This document shows positions 16,524-25,797 of a DNA stretch of 64,000 nt, piece by piece. The position numbers were made by a program, and so were the translations under genes. Origin of the DNA: Bacillota bacterium (GTDB taxonomy: Bacteria; Bacillota; Clostridia; Lachnospirales; Lachnospiraceae); contig JAFAGA010000102.1 in assembly GCA_023423045.1 (NCBI GenBank), positions 68,097-132,096 of the forward strand. The letters are read 5' to 3'. The notes below the pieces were generated by a model that was given only the letters and a program-made list of their open reading frames with translations, was not told the origin of the DNA and searched no databases. How positions within the stretch are numbered: the first letter of the stretch is position 1; each line of letters begins with the position of its first letter.

Positions 16524-19076
16524 TTACGTGATGCTCTGCTGCTCCATAAGATTCAGCATAAGATCCACACTGCCAACATTATATCCGGCGCAGGCATAGT
16601 TTCCGGCCAGCTCCTTTCGCAGCAGAACCAGGACAGGAAGCTTCTCCGTATCTACATGCATCTCTGCCGCTACTCTTTCCGAATTCCTCTGCTTGTCATA
16701 ATACAGTTCAATTCCGGAGAGGTTCTCAAGAACCCGGCGCAGTGTTGCATTGTTTCGCTCACCCGGTTCCCGCAGCACCATAATCATCCGGGCAGCAATC
16801 TCATTCCAGTGGGCTGCGGATGCCAACAGCTCGTTCAGCACATGCTCGGTAGGCTCCGCCCCTACCCCCAGAAATGCCAAAATCACCGGCTGCTCCGTCA
16901 CAAGTTCGGAAAGAAACGCCTCCTCTCCGCCCTCCTTCTGTATCCCGAAATCCTTCAGGCTGTAGTTCACCAACACATCCTCCGCGCTGCTTTCCCAAAG
17001 TTCCATTTCGATGGATTTTTGTTCCCCGGGTTCAAGGCGAAATTCCCTTCGGGCGGTCCGTTGGTCGCCGCCAGGCATTCGCAGTGATGTAACCAGGCGA
17101 TAAATTCCCGGCTTCAGTGCAAGCTCCAGAGCATTATTCTCAAAGGAAAGACCCTCATAGTTCAGCGTATCAAAGCGAACTCCCTCCAATTTACCGATGG
17201 TCCAGGTCTGAAAATAATTCCACTTTCTCCCGTCCTTCACCTTCAAAGCAAGGGACGCCATATCTTCCTCATGAGAGTTTGCTTCCCGCCCCTCTGCAAA
17301 ACCTCTGAGTGCGACAAAGTTCTCTTCCTTCCAATATTCCGGCGCCAGCGTGACATCATTTAGCCTGGCCGGAAGGTTCAGACTGCGACAGATTGCCACA
17401 AACAAGATCCTTTGGGCCATAGGATTGCCCTGCTTCATCCTCAGGCACCCGATGGGTGTGGCACAGATTGTTTTGTAATCCACTTTCGGATCATAGTGTA
17501 TGGTGTCTTCAATGTATTTCCAGATCAGCTCCGGATTTTGCACAAAGCATTCCTTCTCTTCCTCTTTGAAATACTCACGGATAAAGCTCCGGTAGGGTGT
17601 CAGCTCTTCCCAGTGCACCCTCGGACAAAGCAGATACCTTTGATACACCTCTTCAGCTAAGCTCCTCCGCTGACAGTTCAGATGATCTTCTAAAATACCG
17701 GCCTTCAGATCCTTATAATCTTTTATCGCCAGGCTGTGGAGCATTCGCTTTCTGTCCGGATTCCCATCCTTCGTCAGAAAGTCACGTAATTCCCCTATAT
17801 TCTCCCCTGCCGTGCGCAGCATTGCGGCCTCCTCCGGATAGATACGGGCCAGCTCTTCATCATAACAAGCAGCAAACCGCTGTTCCCGAAGCACACCTGC
17901 TTCCTTCAGACGCCTTGCATTTCTCTCTTTTTGCTCCTGGGTTTCCTGAACCAGATGAATCGGACATTCCTTTGGTGCACAAACTTGCTCCCGCTCCCAG
18001 TCGTCGCTAACCCAGTCCGGTTTCTCTCCGCAGCATTCCAGCCACAGCTCCACTCTGGCAGTTGACTGGGGAGAAGCCTTCTTTTCCGCGAAAATATCCC
18101 CCTTCCAGGCTCTGATCCAGATGTCTCCAAGTCCGACAAAGAGACGCACTTCTCCGCAGCTGTCCGCCTCCAGAACCGCTGCCGGGAAATATTCCGCCAT
18201 GTTCAGGATTTCCAGAGCGACCAATGCCCCTGCTGCCGGGCGGCCTTCATGATCCTTTACCGCTACGGTAAGTTCTCTTGTCTTGGCATAAAAGGACGTA
18301 TTATTGTAATAGGTCAGCAAATCTTCTCTTCCGATACATTCCTCTGACGTCTCATTCCTAAAATCAGAAAAGGTGCGGCTGTGGATCAGAATGGCACGAT
18401 TGGCAGGGCCCGAAAACCAGCCCTTATTCAATATCTCCTCCGGTTCACAGGCTCCAAGAAAATACCAGGTCCCGTGAAGGTATACCTCCACCCAGGCATG
18501 ATTGTCATCACAATGGGCCCATCTCGGCGTGTAGACCTGACGGGCTGGAATTCCCATACTCCGGTATGCGGTAACCGTAAAGGTTGATTCTTCCCCGCAG
18601 CGCCCCTTTCCGCACCGAAACATCGTCATGGGAGAAGCCGTACGGCCGTCGGTGGCTTCATACGCCGCATGCTGTGCACACCAGTAGTTAATTTCAATCA
18701 CAGCCTCTTCCAGGCTCATTCCCTGTATCCGGTCCTGCAATTGCTCATAAAAGAAGCTCCGGCAGTCGCTGATATCTTCCGAATTAATGCGGTAGTACAG
18801 CACATGATGAATGAAAATATCCTCCGGCAGCTCCCTGCACCATTCCACATTCCTGCGAAGCCAGAGGGAATGCCGCACATAACTTAAGAAAACCGAAAAC
18901 CCATATTCCCCCGCATCACGTACCGGCATTGTTCCATAGAGAAAGCGCATCAGAACCGCCTCCTCATCCGTACAGTCTTCTAACGCCTCCTGGATTTCCT
19001 CCCACAGGGAAGCATAATACTTCTTTCTTCCCAGGTATTGATCCAAGGCATATTCCTGCAAATGTACCGAAAACAT
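16524..19076 (-). CDS. Large transglutaminase-fold protein, possible peptide:N-glycanase-like enzyme
   Basis: The 850-residue protein has a transglutaminase-superfamily domain with Cys160 (GRCGEES), His193 (DDNHAWVEVYL) and an acidic residue in GACEPEE (Glu211) in place of the usual Asp. A second, degenerate copy appears near residues 520-570 (MAQRILFVAICRSLNLPARL, no clear catalytic Cys). The last 130 residues look like a thioredoxin-like fold (VILAFLGV...KLPVLVLL) without CxxC. No signal peptide. Transglutaminase-like folds include proteases, transglutaminases and the eukaryotic cytosolic peptide:N-glycanase. It lies between GH18 and GH130 genes, 2 bases after the GH18 stop, so removal of a peptide or Asn from imported glycans is a reasonable guess, not shown. 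Confidence 0.8.
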   Translation of the reverse strand: MFSVHLQEYALDQYLGRKKYYASLWEEIQEALEDCTDEEAVLMRFLYGTMPVRDAGEYGFSVFLSYVRHSLWLRRNVEWCRELPEDIFIHHVLYYRINSEDISDCRSFFYEQLQDRIQGMSLEEAVIEINYWCAQHAAYEATDGRTASPMTMFRCGKGRCGEESTFTVTAYRSMGIPARQVYTPRWAHCDDNHAWVEVYLHGTWYFLGACEPEEILNKGWFSGPANRAILIHSRTFSDFRNETSEECIGREDLLTYYNNTSFYAKTRELTVAVKDHEGRPAAGALVALEILNMAEYFPAAVLEADSCGEVRLFVGLGDIWIRAWKGDIFAEKKASPQSTARVELWLECCGEKPDWVSDDWEREQVCAPKECPIHLVQETQEQKERNARRLKEAGVLREQRFAACYDEELARIYPEEAAMLRTAGENIGELRDFLTKDGNPDRKRMLHSLAIKDYKDLKAGILEDHLNCQRRSLAEEVYQRYLLCPRVHWEELTPYRSFIREYFKEEEKECFVQNPELIWKYIEDTIHYDPKVDYKTICATPIGCLRMKQGNPMAQRILFVAICRSLNLPARLNDVTLAPEYWKEENFVALRGFAEGREANSHEEDMASLALKVKDGRKWNYFQTWTIGKLEGVRFDTLNYEGLSFENNALELALKPGIYRLVTSLRMPGGDQRTARREFRLEPGEQKSIEMELWESSAEDVLVNYSLKDFGIQKEGGEEAFLSELVTEQPVILAFLGVGAEPTEHVLNELLASAAHWNEIAARMIMVLREPGERNNATLRRVLENLSGIELYYDKQRNSERVAAEMHVDTEKLPVLVLLRKELAGNYACAGYNVGSVDLMLNLMEQQSIT

Positions 19077-19078
19077 CC

Positions 19079-20113
19079 CTATTCCCGTCCTCCTTCCGCC
19101 TGTTTGTCAATTTCCTGCCTGATAAAAGAAATCAACGTTCCTGTAGAATCGCATTTATATTCCCAGAACATAATGCCTCCCAAGCCCTTTTCCCCGATAT
19201 AGGCAATTTTTCCGGCAAGGGACTCCTGGTCCTCATAGCTGATAAAGGTGCTGCCATCGAACAGATAAGGTACCCGGGCTTCCTTGTCCCAATAGCGGTG
19301 ATAGCCGTTCTTGTTAATATAACTTTCCACCAAAGTGCCGTAATCCGGACCATAACCGCCCACCGTTGCTGCTTCCCGGCCAAGACCATCGCCCCCGTCC
19401 TTTATTCCCTCCCACTTCCTGGAATAAAACGGTACGCCTACCACCATCTTTTCCTCCGGCAGACCTGCGTCGCCAAACACTCTGACCGCTTTATCCATGC
19501 ACGAATCAATCAGATTGCTCCTTCCCGGATAGAGCGCCGCATGATGTCCCGTCACCTTCTGGAAGCCGCCCTGTAGATCATAGGTCATAAGCTGAACATA
19601 ATCCACATAACGGGAAACCTCCGCCATGTTGGTCTGCATGGTGAAATAAGTGTCTCCGCCGGCCGCTATGGTCAGCAGCAGCCCTGTCCTCACACCGTCC
19701 AATCGCTCTCTCAGCGCCTTCAAAAGCAGGGTAAAATTCTTTTTATCCTCCTTATGGGACTGTATTCCCGCAATGGAGGATCCTGGATATTCCCAGTCAA
19801 TATCCAGGCCATCCAGGCCGTATTCTGTCACCAGGGCCGCCGCGCTTTCGGCCAGCTTCTCTCTGCCTTCCCTTGTCATAGCCGCCTGTGAGAAGCCGTC
19901 CGCTCCCCAGCCGCCTACCGAGAGAAGAATTTTAATATCGCAGGAAACGGCGCGAATCTGCTTCAGGTTCTCCTGACTGTCCCTGGCATCCCATACCACA
20001 CAGCCGTCCTTCACCTGCGCAAATGCTATATTAATCACGTCCAGGCAGCGGATATCCTGCTCCCTTACCCTGGCCAGATCTACGGTATTTACATAACCTA
20101 TTACTCTTTTCAT
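19079..20113 (-). CDS. GH18 glycosidase (chitinase/ENGase-like), intracellular
   Basis: The 344-residue protein has the GH18 catalytic signature DGLDIDWEYP with Glu108 as proton donor and Asp104/Asp106 in support, plus SVGGWG and QLMTYDLQG of the barrel. It lacks a signal peptide and any carbohydrate-binding or wall-anchor domain, so it acts inside the cell on a short imported substrate. Family members cut chitin oligomers or the chitobiose core of N-glycans (endo-beta-N-acetylglucosaminidase). Adjacent fucosidases and GH130 fit the second role. AGGAAAAG precedes the ATG. Confidence 0.9.
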   Translation of the reverse strand: MKRVIGYVNTVDLARVREQDIRCLDVINIAFAQVKDGCVVWDARDSQENLKQIRAVSCDIKILLSVGGWGADGFSQAAMTREGREKLAESAAALVTEYGLDGLDIDWEYPGSSIAGIQSHKEDKKNFTLLLKALRERLDGVRTGLLLTIAAGGDTYFTMQTNMAEVSRYVDYVQLMTYDLQGGFQKVTGHHAALYPGRSNLIDSCMDKAVRVFGDAGLPEEKMVVGVPFYSRKWEGIKDGGDGLGREAATVGGYGPDYGTLVESYINKNGYHRYWDKEARVPYLFDGSTFISYEDQESLAGKIAYIGEKGLGGIMFWEYKCDSTGTLISFIRQEIDKQAEGGRE

Positions 20114-20161
20114 CTTTTCCTAATTCCTATCCTGTCATATTTGTGCTGCTCCAAAAGCCTT

Positions 20162-21613
20162 TTACGCTTCCAGCTTATATACCCTGGCAATGGGCGCTGC
20201 AGCCTGGCCATCGCAGGGCGGTTCTACCATAATGCCGCCCGGACTGCAGGTAAATGAAACCTTCTCTCCGGTGTCCAGCATGGTCACGTTCTTTACCTTT
20301 CCTTCATAGGGAAGCCATACTGCATTGGGAACCTCGGTTGTTTCCTCGGCAAACAGCTCCAAAGCATATACGGTATCCCCTTTTCTCGTAAAGGCTATAT
20401 TTTCTTTTTTATACGGCGGGCAGACTCTGGTGCCATAGATGGCTTCGCCGAATACCTTCAGCCACGCTCCCATTCCTTTCAGGGACGCTATTGCCCCTTT
20501 CGGAAGCCGTCCATCGGGCTGCGGACCTACATTGATTGCCAGATTTCCGCCCTTTGCCACGATATCTGTCAACAGATGAATTACCTCTCTCGGAGACTTG
20601 TAGGTATCTTCATAGGCAAAGGAAAATGAGGTTCCCAGGGTAATACAGCTTTCCCACGGCACTCCCAGGGGCTCCTCCGGCACACATTGCTCCGGTGTAA
20701 TATAATTCTCGTAGGGGCCTCCGATGGTTCTGTCAGCGCACAGCATTCCGGGCTGCCATGTCCGGATTTCATCAATCACTTCACCGAGGCGGATATCCTG
20801 TCCTGCCCGCTCACATACCCAGCCGGCATCAAACCACATAATATCCAGCTTTCCGTACCGGCTTGCCAGCTCTTTAATCTGATTCCCGGTAAATTCCACG
20901 AACCTCTCCCATTCCTCGGGATGCTCCGCCGGCACATAGGAAGGCCCCCTCCACATATAATCTCCTCTAGGATAACTCTTGGCCCAGTAGCTGTCAATAT
21001 GCCAGTCCGCTTTGGAGAAATATGCGGCTATGCCAATGCCCTTCTTCCTGAAAGCTTCGAATAAATGCCCGCAGATATCCGCATATTTATTAGTATGGTA
21101 GGGACAGTCCTCCCCTGTGATCTTATAATCGGAATACCGGGTATCCCACATACAAAAGCCGTCATGATGCTTCGTGGTGAATACCAGATAACGGATTCCC
21201 GCTTCTGTTGCAAGCTCCGCCCATTTTTCCGGTTCAAAACGGATCGGGTTAAAGGTTTTATTCAGCCCGAAATACTGTTCCTTGAATTCCTTTGCACTGG
21301 CCTCCCAGTCAATTCCCGTTCTGGACCACTCCGCGTCTGCATCTGAAAGCGCCCAGGACTCCACAATTCCAAGTTGGGAATAGGGACCCCAATGCATCAT
21401 TAATGCCAGCTTTTGATCCTGGAACCATTCCAGTTTTTGAAGAACCTTCATATCGGCGGGCCATACATATTCGTCAGCGGCGCTGTAATTATGTACGCCC
21501 TGCTGTATCTCTTCCCCCGCATCATCCCTGGTCTGCTCTATTTCATTTTCTGCTGCCGTTATTTTCTCTGTCCCGTCCAATATCACAGAATCAGCAGTTT
21601 TCTTCTCTTCCAT
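20162..21613 (-). CDS. GH29 alpha-L-fucosidase (longer form)
   Basis: The 483-residue protein is a GH29 fucosidase with TKHHDGFCMWD in the active site and the nucleophile Asp262 in DIMWFDAGW. An acidic, low-complexity N-terminal stretch of about 45 residues precedes the barrel; it is not a signal peptide. A C-terminal beta-domain is present. The enzyme would release L-fucose from imported glycan. It is 100 bases from the second fucosidase and differs from it by clear sequence divergence, so the two probably prefer different linkages. The ribosome site (AGGAGCAGG) is 13 bases upstream, a little far. Confidence 0.92.
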   Translation of the reverse strand: MEEKKTADSVILDGTEKITAAENEIEQTRDDAGEEIQQGVHNYSAADEYVWPADMKVLQKLEWFQDQKLALMMHWGPYSQLGIVESWALSDADAEWSRTGIDWEASAKEFKEQYFGLNKTFNPIRFEPEKWAELATEAGIRYLVFTTKHHDGFCMWDTRYSDYKITGEDCPYHTNKYADICGHLFEAFRKKGIGIAAYFSKADWHIDSYWAKSYPRGDYMWRGPSYVPAEHPEEWERFVEFTGNQIKELASRYGKLDIMWFDAGWVCERAGQDIRLGEVIDEIRTWQPGMLCADRTIGGPYENYITPEQCVPEEPLGVPWESCITLGTSFSFAYEDTYKSPREVIHLLTDIVAKGGNLAINVGPQPDGRLPKGAIASLKGMGAWLKVFGEAIYGTRVCPPYKKENIAFTRKGDTVYALELFAEETTEVPNAVWLPYEGKVKNVTMLDTGEKVSFTCSPGGIMVEPPCDGQAAAPIARVYKLEA

Positions 21614-21712
21614 ACCGCAACCTGCTCCTTCTTTCTGATTTTTGTATCTATGATTTATGCTTCCTATCCTTTTATTCTTACCTGAGACATACCTGCAAAA
21701 TCATCAGGCTAA

Positions 21713-23008
21713 TCAGTCGTTGTTGGTTACTACTTCCCCATGGCCCAGATTGTAGGTAATCTCACCCTCCAGTTCTACCTTCAGCACGGTAGCAAAGGGA
21801 TGGATCTGCATATCCCCTGCCCAAATCCAAAGGGTTCCGGGAATGCCGCTCCAGGGCAAAGCACCCGTATAGGTAAATTTTAATTCCTCCTGACTATGAA
21901 GCACCGAAACTCTCTTCACCGGGGTTTTGATCCCTTTCACACACAGCGCTTCCACCGGTTTGTCATATACAAACAGATAGATGGTTGTTCTGTCCGCGGA
22001 CAGGGTGCTGCCTCCCAGAAACTGACGGTAGCTCAAGCCCTTATCCGTTCCATATACCGCTTCCTCATGGTCATGAATCCAATTTCCCAGGTCCAGCAGC
22101 ACCTTTTCCTGGCGCCCATCCAGGGTCCCGTCCTCTTTCGGGCCTACATCCAGCAGCATTCTGCCTCCCAGCGTGATACAGTCGCAGAACATCCTCACAA
22201 TCTGACCGCTGGTCTTATAATCGTTATCTGAAGGTCGGTATCCCCAAGAATCATTAATAGTGGTACAGAATTCCCATTCCCCTTTCGGTCCATAGAGAGG
22301 GATTCCCTGTTCCGGGGTCTGGTAATCCCCATACCCCTGCATTCTGGAATTCAAAACCACATTGGGATTCAAGGTATGGAGGTATTCCCGGAACTCCGGC
22401 ATTCTCCATTGACCGGCACTTCTTTCCCAGTCTCCGTCGAACCACAGAAGATCTACGGTCTGATAGCCGGTCATCAGTTCTCTGAGCTGATTATTATTGA
22501 ACTCCAGAAATTCCTCCCATTTGCCGTAGTCTTCTTCTCCTCCTGCCGGGGAGCCATAGATGTCCTTCAGGAATTCTTCATCCTCCTGCTTCCTCCCCTC
22601 CGGATAAATACTCCGATAGCGGGGATCCGACCAGTCAATCAGGGAATAATAGATACCCACCTTCAGCCCGGCTTCGCTCATCGCATCTATATATTCCTTC
22701 ACCAGATCTCTGGCTGCCGGTGTCTTTTTGACCACACTTAGTTCACTGTACTTCGTGTCAAATAAAGCCACACCGTCATGATGCTTTGATGTCATGACTA
22801 CATACTGCGCACCAGCCTTTTTAAATAATTCGGCCCATCTTTTCGGATCATAACAGGAGGCTGTAAAGCCTTCGCACTGCTTCATATAATCCTCATAAGA
22901 GATATTGCCGTTGTGGAAGGACCAGGATTCCGACACGTCCCCCACCGCATAAATGCCATAATGGATAAAAATACCCAGCTTTGCCTGTCTAAACCACTCC
23001 TGCATCAT
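21713..23008 (-). CDS. GH29 alpha-L-fucosidase (shorter form)
   Basis: The 431-residue protein shows the GH29 pattern: KLGIFIHYGIY near the N-terminus, TSKHHDGVALFD, and the nucleophile Asp191 in LLWFDGDW. The sequence starts straight into the catalytic barrel, so it is cytoplasmic. It is the first enzyme gene after the binding protein. Two different GH29 enzymes in one operon suggest two fucose linkages in the substrate, for example core alpha-1,6 and antennal fucose. Confidence 0.93.
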   Translation of the reverse strand: MMQEWFRQAKLGIFIHYGIYAVGDVSESWSFHNGNISYEDYMKQCEGFTASCYDPKRWAELFKKAGAQYVVMTSKHHDGVALFDTKYSELSVVKKTPAARDLVKEYIDAMSEAGLKVGIYYSLIDWSDPRYRSIYPEGRKQEDEEFLKDIYGSPAGGEEDYGKWEEFLEFNNNQLRELMTGYQTVDLLWFDGDWERSAGQWRMPEFREYLHTLNPNVVLNSRMQGYGDYQTPEQGIPLYGPKGEWEFCTTINDSWGYRPSDNDYKTSGQIVRMFCDCITLGGRMLLDVGPKEDGTLDGRQEKVLLDLGNWIHDHEEAVYGTDKGLSYRQFLGGSTLSADRTTIYLFVYDKPVEALCVKGIKTPVKRVSVLHSQEELKFTYTGALPWSGIPGTLWIWAGDMQIHPFATVLKVELEGEITYNLGHGEVVTNND

Positions 23009-23128
23009 ACAAAAAGTCCCTTTCTTATGCTAAGTAAGAAAAGCATATTACCGTACAAGACTGTAATATGCTTTTCTCAGGTATTGCTTTTATCAGTTTG
23101 AATCCCTTGCGGTATCCGCTGCTGCCTG

Positions 23129-24757
23129 CTATTCTGCTATTGTTTCAACTCCGCGAATTTCAAGCCAGTCTTCCAATCCTAACGCCTTCAGTCCGTCTAC
23201 ATAGCTATTCCATTGTGCATCATCATTGACATTCAGCTCTCCTGTTACGAACAATGCCTGCTGCTGAACAAAATAATCATTCAGGGCGGAAGCAATATCG
23301 GCGTATCTGTCAATCTTATCAATGGCAACCCAGAAGGAAGGAACAATTTCCTTCGTTAAATTAGGCTCATAGATCTTCTCCATCGCTTTTTTCTCATCGT
23401 ATAAGGGATTATCTTCAATAAACTTAAATCCGGCCGGTAAGAATTTGGGAACTGACTGCGGCCACAAATTGCTCCAGCTTACTTTTTCCTGTTCATCCTC
23501 AGGCAGGGTCTTGGTATCGATGGCACGATATCCGTCGCCCTCTTTAAATACCACCTTACCTACGGGACCTCTGTTGCATCCGATACCATTTTCCAGCGCA
23601 AATGCATTATCAAACCAGCGTAAAATTATTTCAGGATTTTTTGCCTTATCTGTAATAACCGCCTGTGTTCTAAATACGCTAAAGCCGTTGGTATCTCTCA
23701 GCCATACGCCTCCCTTATCCGTATTCAGCACAGGAAGGACATCAAACTCACTCTTTTCCGTGGTCTGCACAATACCCGAGAATTCATTGCTTCCATAAGC
23801 GATGGATGCGCCGTACATATCCTTATTTCCTTTTCCTTCCCAGGTAGCGCTGTCCTGCGTAAAGATTTCTGTATCAATTAAGCCCTGATTGTAAAGATTG
23901 TTAAACCAGCTTAAAAATTGTCTGTATTCTGAACTGATACCGGCAAAAACAACTTTTTCATCCTTGATTCCGATGCCGTACTTATCCATAGGCAATCCAA
24001 ACCAGCCGGTCATAGCTTCAATATGCTTGTTGTTGGGGTCCGCAGAGAACGGGATTTCATCGCCCGGATTTCCATTTCCGTTAGCATCCTGTTCCTTAAA
24101 GGCCTTCAGCACCGCTTCAAACTCCTCGGTGGTGGTCGGCATCTTCATACCCACATTCTCCAGCCATCTGCCGTTGATGTAGGGTGAATAACCTACCGTT
24201 GTATCACCGGTTGCATAGGGAATGGTATAGATATGTCCGTCAGGAGCCGTCATCTTCTCTCTTACTCCGGGCACATCCAGAATTGCGGTGATATTAGGAC
24301 AATATTCTGCAATTAAATCTTCCAAAGGAATGAAAATTCCCTGCTGTACTCCGTAGGTTAAAATCAAGCTGTCCGATAAGGTCCATCCGGCAAGCACATC
24401 CGCATAATCACCCGAATTTAAATCCAGATTCAGCCGTTCCTTGGCTGTCTCATAAGGAAGGTGTCTTAATTCTACATCTACGTTTGTCTGCTTCTTAAAT
24501 TCATTCAGCATGTAGAACTCTCCTGTTTCGCTGGAATCATCCGCAAACAATGAGAAGCTGTACGTGCCTTCATCAACCAGGGGAAGTCCCTCCTTGTACA
24601 TCAGGCCATTAACCTTTCCGCTTTCGTCAACTTCAGCTGCTACCGGAGCGGTGGTAGCTTTGGGCTCCGGATTACTGCCCGTGTTTTTCCCGCAGCCAGA
24701 GAGTGCAGCCGTACACATAGCTGCAACCAGCAATAAAGCAATACTTTTCCTTTTCAT
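23129..24757 (-). CDS. Extracellular glycan-binding lipoprotein of ABC importer (LplA-like)
   Basis: The 542-residue protein has a lipoprotein signal ending in ALSGC (Cys21) and a Pro/Ala/Thr linker. The large size and motifs such as FSLFADDSSETGEFYML place it with the LipO/LplA-type oligosaccharide-binding proteins that work with YtcP/LplB permeases. It is encoded after the two permeases and before the fucosidases and has a GAGGAGG site. The ligand is probably the fucosylated oligosaccharide or glycopeptide handled by the following enzymes. Confidence 0.92.
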   Translation of the reverse strand: MKRKSIALLLVAAMCTAALSGCGKNTGSNPEPKATTAPVAAEVDESGKVNGLMYKEGLPLVDEGTYSFSLFADDSSETGEFYMLNEFKKQTNVDVELRHLPYETAKERLNLDLNSGDYADVLAGWTLSDSLILTYGVQQGIFIPLEDLIAEYCPNITAILDVPGVREKMTAPDGHIYTIPYATGDTTVGYSPYINGRWLENVGMKMPTTTEEFEAVLKAFKEQDANGNGNPGDEIPFSADPNNKHIEAMTGWFGLPMDKYGIGIKDEKVVFAGISSEYRQFLSWFNNLYNQGLIDTEIFTQDSATWEGKGNKDMYGASIAYGSNEFSGIVQTTEKSEFDVLPVLNTDKGGVWLRDTNGFSVFRTQAVITDKAKNPEIILRWFDNAFALENGIGCNRGPVGKVVFKEGDGYRAIDTKTLPEDEQEKVSWSNLWPQSVPKFLPAGFKFIEDNPLYDEKKAMEKIYEPNLTKEIVPSFWVAIDKIDRYADIASALNDYFVQQQALFVTGELNVNDDAQWNSYVDGLKALGLEDWLEIRGVETIAE

Positions 24758-24842
24758 TAATTTTTTCCTCCTCTTTTTTTGTTTTTTTAATTATTTATAT
24801 TTATATAAATTGCCCGGAAATAAATAATTTTCCTGCAACCCC

Positions 24843-25784
24843 TCAACCTTTTACGGATCCGATCATGACTCCCTTTACAAAGTGTTTTTGGATAAACGGA
24901 TATAATACCAATACCGGAACGCTGCTGATAATAATCAGGGAATACTTCATAACCTCTATTAACTGCTGCTTCTCACGGAGCAATGCCCTGGCTGCCTCTG
25001 TGGTCGCCGTCTGAGATAATGCCGTCTGATTTGTGATCAAAATATTCCTTAACACCAGCTGGAGCGGATAAAAGCTCTTGTCGGAGATATATAACAGCGC
25101 GGAAAAATATGCGTTCCAATGCCCTACACCATAGTACAGTACGAGGATGGCAATAATGGCCTTTGACAGGGGAAGCGCAATCTTAAAGAAAAATCTTCCC
25201 TGGGTGCAGCCGTCAATTTCCGCCGCTTCGTACAATTCCTCCGAAATATTTGCCTTAAAGAAGGTTCTTGCCACGATCATGTTATATACACTTAAGCAGC
25301 CCGGAAGAATTAGCGCCCATAGGGTATTCAGCATATGAAGGTTCTTAACTACCAGATAGGTAGGAATTAATCCTCCCCCGAAAAACATGGTAATCATATA
25401 AAACAAGGTAATCGGCTTCTTACCGCTGAAAGTATTTCTGGACAAAGCATAGGCCGTAGGCAGAGTGACCGCCAGATTAACAAGAATACCGCTGGCAGTT
25501 ATAAAAATAGAGTTAAAAAAACCTCTCATAACCGAACTGGTTTTAAATACCTCCGCATAACCCTTCACCGTGAAGCCCACCGGCCGCCATAAAACTTCAC
25601 CGCCGGATACCGCACTGGGCCTGCTGAAGGACGAGATGACAACCCAGTACAGAGGGTATGCCACAATAAGAAAAACAAGGGTTAAGAGAACAAATATCAC
25701 GGCATCAAAGATGACATCTTCCTTACAGCGTTTTGTACCTCCCTTTACTCTATTCTTTACAGGTTTCACTTCTGTCTTATTCAT
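24843..25784 (-). CDS. Carbohydrate ABC transporter permease (YtcP/LplC type)
   Basis: The 313-residue membrane protein has six predicted transmembrane segments, the EAA loop YEAAEIDGCTQ and the C-terminal VKGVMIGSVKG typical of LplC/YtcP subunits. The start at 25784 follows AGGAGG by 8 bases; an in-frame ATG further up lacks a site. Its start lies 14 bases inside the minus-strand spacing after the LplB-type gene stop at 25798. It needs an ATPase encoded elsewhere. Confidence 0.93.
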   Translation of the reverse strand: MNKTEVKPVKNRVKGGTKRCKEDVIFDAVIFVLLTLVFLIVAYPLYWVVISSFSRPSAVSGGEVLWRPVGFTVKGYAEVFKTSSVMRGFFNSIFITASGILVNLAVTLPTAYALSRNTFSGKKPITLFYMITMFFGGGLIPTYLVVKNLHMLNTLWALILPGCLSVYNMIVARTFFKANISEELYEAAEIDGCTQGRFFFKIALPLSKAIIAILVLYYGVGHWNAYFSALLYISDKSFYPLQLVLRNILITNQTALSQTATTEAARALLREKQQLIEVMKYSLIIISSVPVLVLYPFIQKHFVKGVMIGSVKG

Positions 25785-25797
25785 TCTTTCTCTCCTC

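Noticed and set aside
16230..17087. 285-codon plus-strand frame across the GH130 and transglutaminase genes
   Set aside because: It spans the opposite strand of two real genes and their junction, with no ribosome site or recognisable domain.
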